Assembly (NCBI GenBank): GCA_903897565.1
Contig: CAIUCF010000353.1
Span: forward strand, 1-5,759
Length of the DNA stretch: 5,759 nt
Direction: 5' to 3'
Origin: an uncultured Rhodospirillales bacterium
GTDB taxonomy: Bacteria; Pseudomonadota; Alphaproteobacteria; ATCC43930; CGMCC-115725
A program made the position numbers and the translations under genes. The notes below the pieces were generated by a model that saw only the letters and a list, made by a program, of their open reading frames with translations, was not told the DNA's origin and searched no databases. Below are positions 4,276 to 5,759 of this stretch, piece after piece; the stretch's first letter is position 1; each line of letters opens with the position of its first letter.

Positions 4276-5759
4276 ATGGAGCGCTACAACTTTCTGGAAT
4301 CCGAAGCACGCTGGCAGAAGGCCTGGGCCGATGCCGGCAGCTTCGCGGTCGAGACCGACCCGTCGCGGCCGAAATACTACGTGTTGGAGATGTTCCCCTA
4401 TCCGTCGGGAAAGCTCCATGTCGGCCATGTCCGCAACTACACCATGGGCGACGTCGTCAGCCGCTACAAGCGGGCGCGCGGCTTCAACGTGCTGCATCCG
4501 ATGGGCTGGGACGCCTTCGGCCTGCCCGCCGAGAACGCCGCGATCGCCTCGGGCGGCCACCCCGCCGACTGGACCTACGACAATATCGCGACCATGGGCC
4601 AGCAGCTCAAGTCGATCGGCCTCGCCTATGACTGGCGTCGCGAGATCGCGACCTGCCATCCCGAATATTACCGCCACGAACAAAAGATGTTCCTGGATTT
4701 CCTCGAGGCCGGCCTGGCCTATCGCAAGGAATCCTGGGTCAACTGGGATCCGGTCGAACATACCGTGCTCGCCAATGAGCAGGTGATCGAAGGCCGCGGC
4801 TGGCGCTCCGGCGCGCTGGTCGAAAAGCGCCTGCTGTCGCAATGGTTCCTGAAGATCACCGATTTCGCCGAAGACCTGCTGCAGGGCATCGAGACCCTCG
4901 ACCGCTGGCCGGATCGCGTCCGTGTGATGCAGGCCAACTGGATCGGCAGATCCGAGGGCGCGCGGCTGTTCTTCGAACTGGTCGGCGACGGCTTCGAGGG
5001 CGAACAGCTCGAGGTCTTCACCACCCGGCCCGACACCCTGTTCGGCGCCGCCTTCTGCGCGATCTCGGCCAATCACCCGATCGCGCGCAAGCTGGGCCTC
5101 GAAGACCCGGAGATCGCCGAATTCAACGCCGACTGCAACCGCATCGGCACGAGCGAGGCCGCGATCGAGACGGCCGAGAAGCTCGGCCTGCGCACCCGGG
5201 TCCAGATCAAGCATCCGCTGAAGCCCGGCGAAACCCTGCCGCTCTACATCGCCAATTTCGTCCTCATGGAATACGGCACCGGCGCCATCTTCGGCTGCCC
5301 GGCGCATGACCAGCGCGATCTCGATTTCGCCAACAAGTATGGTCTGCCGGTCATTCCGGTGGTGCGCGCGGCCGACGGCCCGGTGCCCGAGATCACGACC
5401 GAAGCCTTCACCACGACCGACGGCGTGCTCGTCAATTCCGAGTTTCTTGACGGGCTGCCGGTGGCGCAGGCCAAGACCGCGATCATCGACCGCCTTGACT
5501 CTGCCGGCATCGGCCGTCGCACCATTCAGTATCGCCTGCGCGATTGGGGCGTGTCGCGCCAGCGCTACTGGGGCTGCCCGATTCCAGTGATCCATTGCCC
5601 GGTCTGCGGCATCGTCCCCGTGCCGGCCAGGGATCTCCCCGTGAAGCTGCCCGACGACGTCAGCTTCGACCAACCCGGCAATCCGCTCGACCGCCATCCG
5701 ACCTGGAAGCATGTCGACTGCCCGAAATGCGGCGCCAAGGCGCGACGCGAGACCGATAC
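4276..5759 (+). CDS. leuS: Leucyl-tRNA synthetase (partial, N-terminal 494 codons)
   Basis: A class Ia aminoacyl-tRNA synthetase that charges tRNA-Leu with leucine in the cytosol. The HIGH-type signature is HVGH at 48-51 in YPSGKLHVGH, followed by MGWDAFGLPAEN (76-87). The CP1 editing domain is present: TTRPDT at 249-254, with Thr254 matching E. coli Thr252, and HDQRD ending at Asp348, matching E. coli Asp345. Post-transfer editing of mischarged tRNA is therefore probably intact. DWGVSRQRYWG (423-433) returns to the catalytic core, and CPVC (441-444) with CPKC (482-485) forms a four-cysteine zinc ribbon. The KMSKS loop, anticodon-binding and C-terminal domains lie beyond the window; full length is about 860 residues. 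ATG 4276 is preferred; an adjacent in-frame GTG at 4273 is possible. Ribosome-site matches (AAGGG at 4269, or AGGACAGG at 4256) are poorly spaced. Confidence 0.97.
   Translation, partial: MERYNFLESEARWQKAWADAGSFAVETDPSRPKYYVLEMFPYPSGKLHVGHVRNYTMGDVVSRYKRARGFNVLHPMGWDAFGLPAENAAIASGGHPADWTYDNIATMGQQLKSIGLAYDWRREIATCHPEYYRHEQKMFLDFLEAGLAYRKESWVNWDPVEHTVLANEQVIEGRGWRSGALVEKRLLSQWFLKITDFAEDLLQGIETLDRWPDRVRVMQANWIGRSEGARLFFELVGDGFEGEQLEVFTTRPDTLFGAAFCAISANHPIARKLGLEDPEIAEFNADCNRIGTSEAAIETAEKLGLRTRVQIKHPLKPGETLPLYIANFVLMEYGTGAIFGCPAHDQRDLDFANKYGLPVIPVVRAADGPVPEITTEAFTTTDGVLVNSEFLDGLPVAQAKTAIIDRLDSAGIGRRTIQYRLRDWGVSRQRYWGCPIPVIHCPVCGIVPVPARDLPVKLPDDVSFDQPGNPLDRHPTWKHVDCPKCGAKARRETD

Noticed and set aside
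4267..5712. 481-codon minus-strand open frame
   Set aside because: It lies opposite leuS, whose motifs are unmistakable; the frame has no known domain and is explained by GC-rich codon bias.
1..5759. Mobile element, CRISPR array, tRNA or defence system
   Set aside because: No transposase, integrase, spaced direct repeats, cloverleaf or nuclease-like gene seen; every gene belongs to a common chromosomal family.

Overview
This window looks like chromosomal DNA from a GC-rich alphaproteobacterium, probably of the Rhodospirillales type. The evidence is strong G/C bias at third codon positions, a Porin_4-type outer-membrane porin with a typical alphaproteobacterial signal peptide, and a DUF3576 lipoprotein directly upstream of leuS, an arrangement I recall from many alphaproteobacteria. 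The genus cannot be fixed from this sequence.

Layout, left to right. On the minus strand, an lrgA/cidA-lrgB/cidB pair (870 down to the left edge) overlaps by ATGA; lrgB is cut by the window edge. A divergent intergenic region with a perfect 6+6 bp inverted repeat separates it from ydfG on the plus strand (987-1736), an NADP-dependent short-chain dehydrogenase very close to E. coli YdfG. ydfG converges on a minus-strand porin gene (1816-3093). Between them lie a bidirectional rho-independent terminator and a second hairpin. Next is a roughly 495 bp intergenic region of lower GC, holding the porin's Shine-Dalgarno site, a possible porin promoter, an AT-rich inverted repeat and a TCTAGAGCATGAT-type element. 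On the plus strand, a DUF3576 lipoprotein gene (3589-4185) is followed after 90 bp by leuS (4276 to the right edge), whose first 494 codons are present. The gap before leuS carries a strong GC-rich hairpin and a weaker second one.

The genes form three separate functional units: a membrane export/uptake pair (LrgAB) next to a hydroxy-acid dehydrogenase, a general outer-membrane porin, and the lipoprotein-leuS unit, which in relatives usually continues into lptE and holA beyond this window. All five proteins belong to recognisable families and no frame is broken. I see no mobile element, CRISPR, RNA gene or unknown multi-gene system. The points most worth checking are regulatory: the palindrome between lrgA and ydfG, the leuS leader hairpins and the long porin upstream region.
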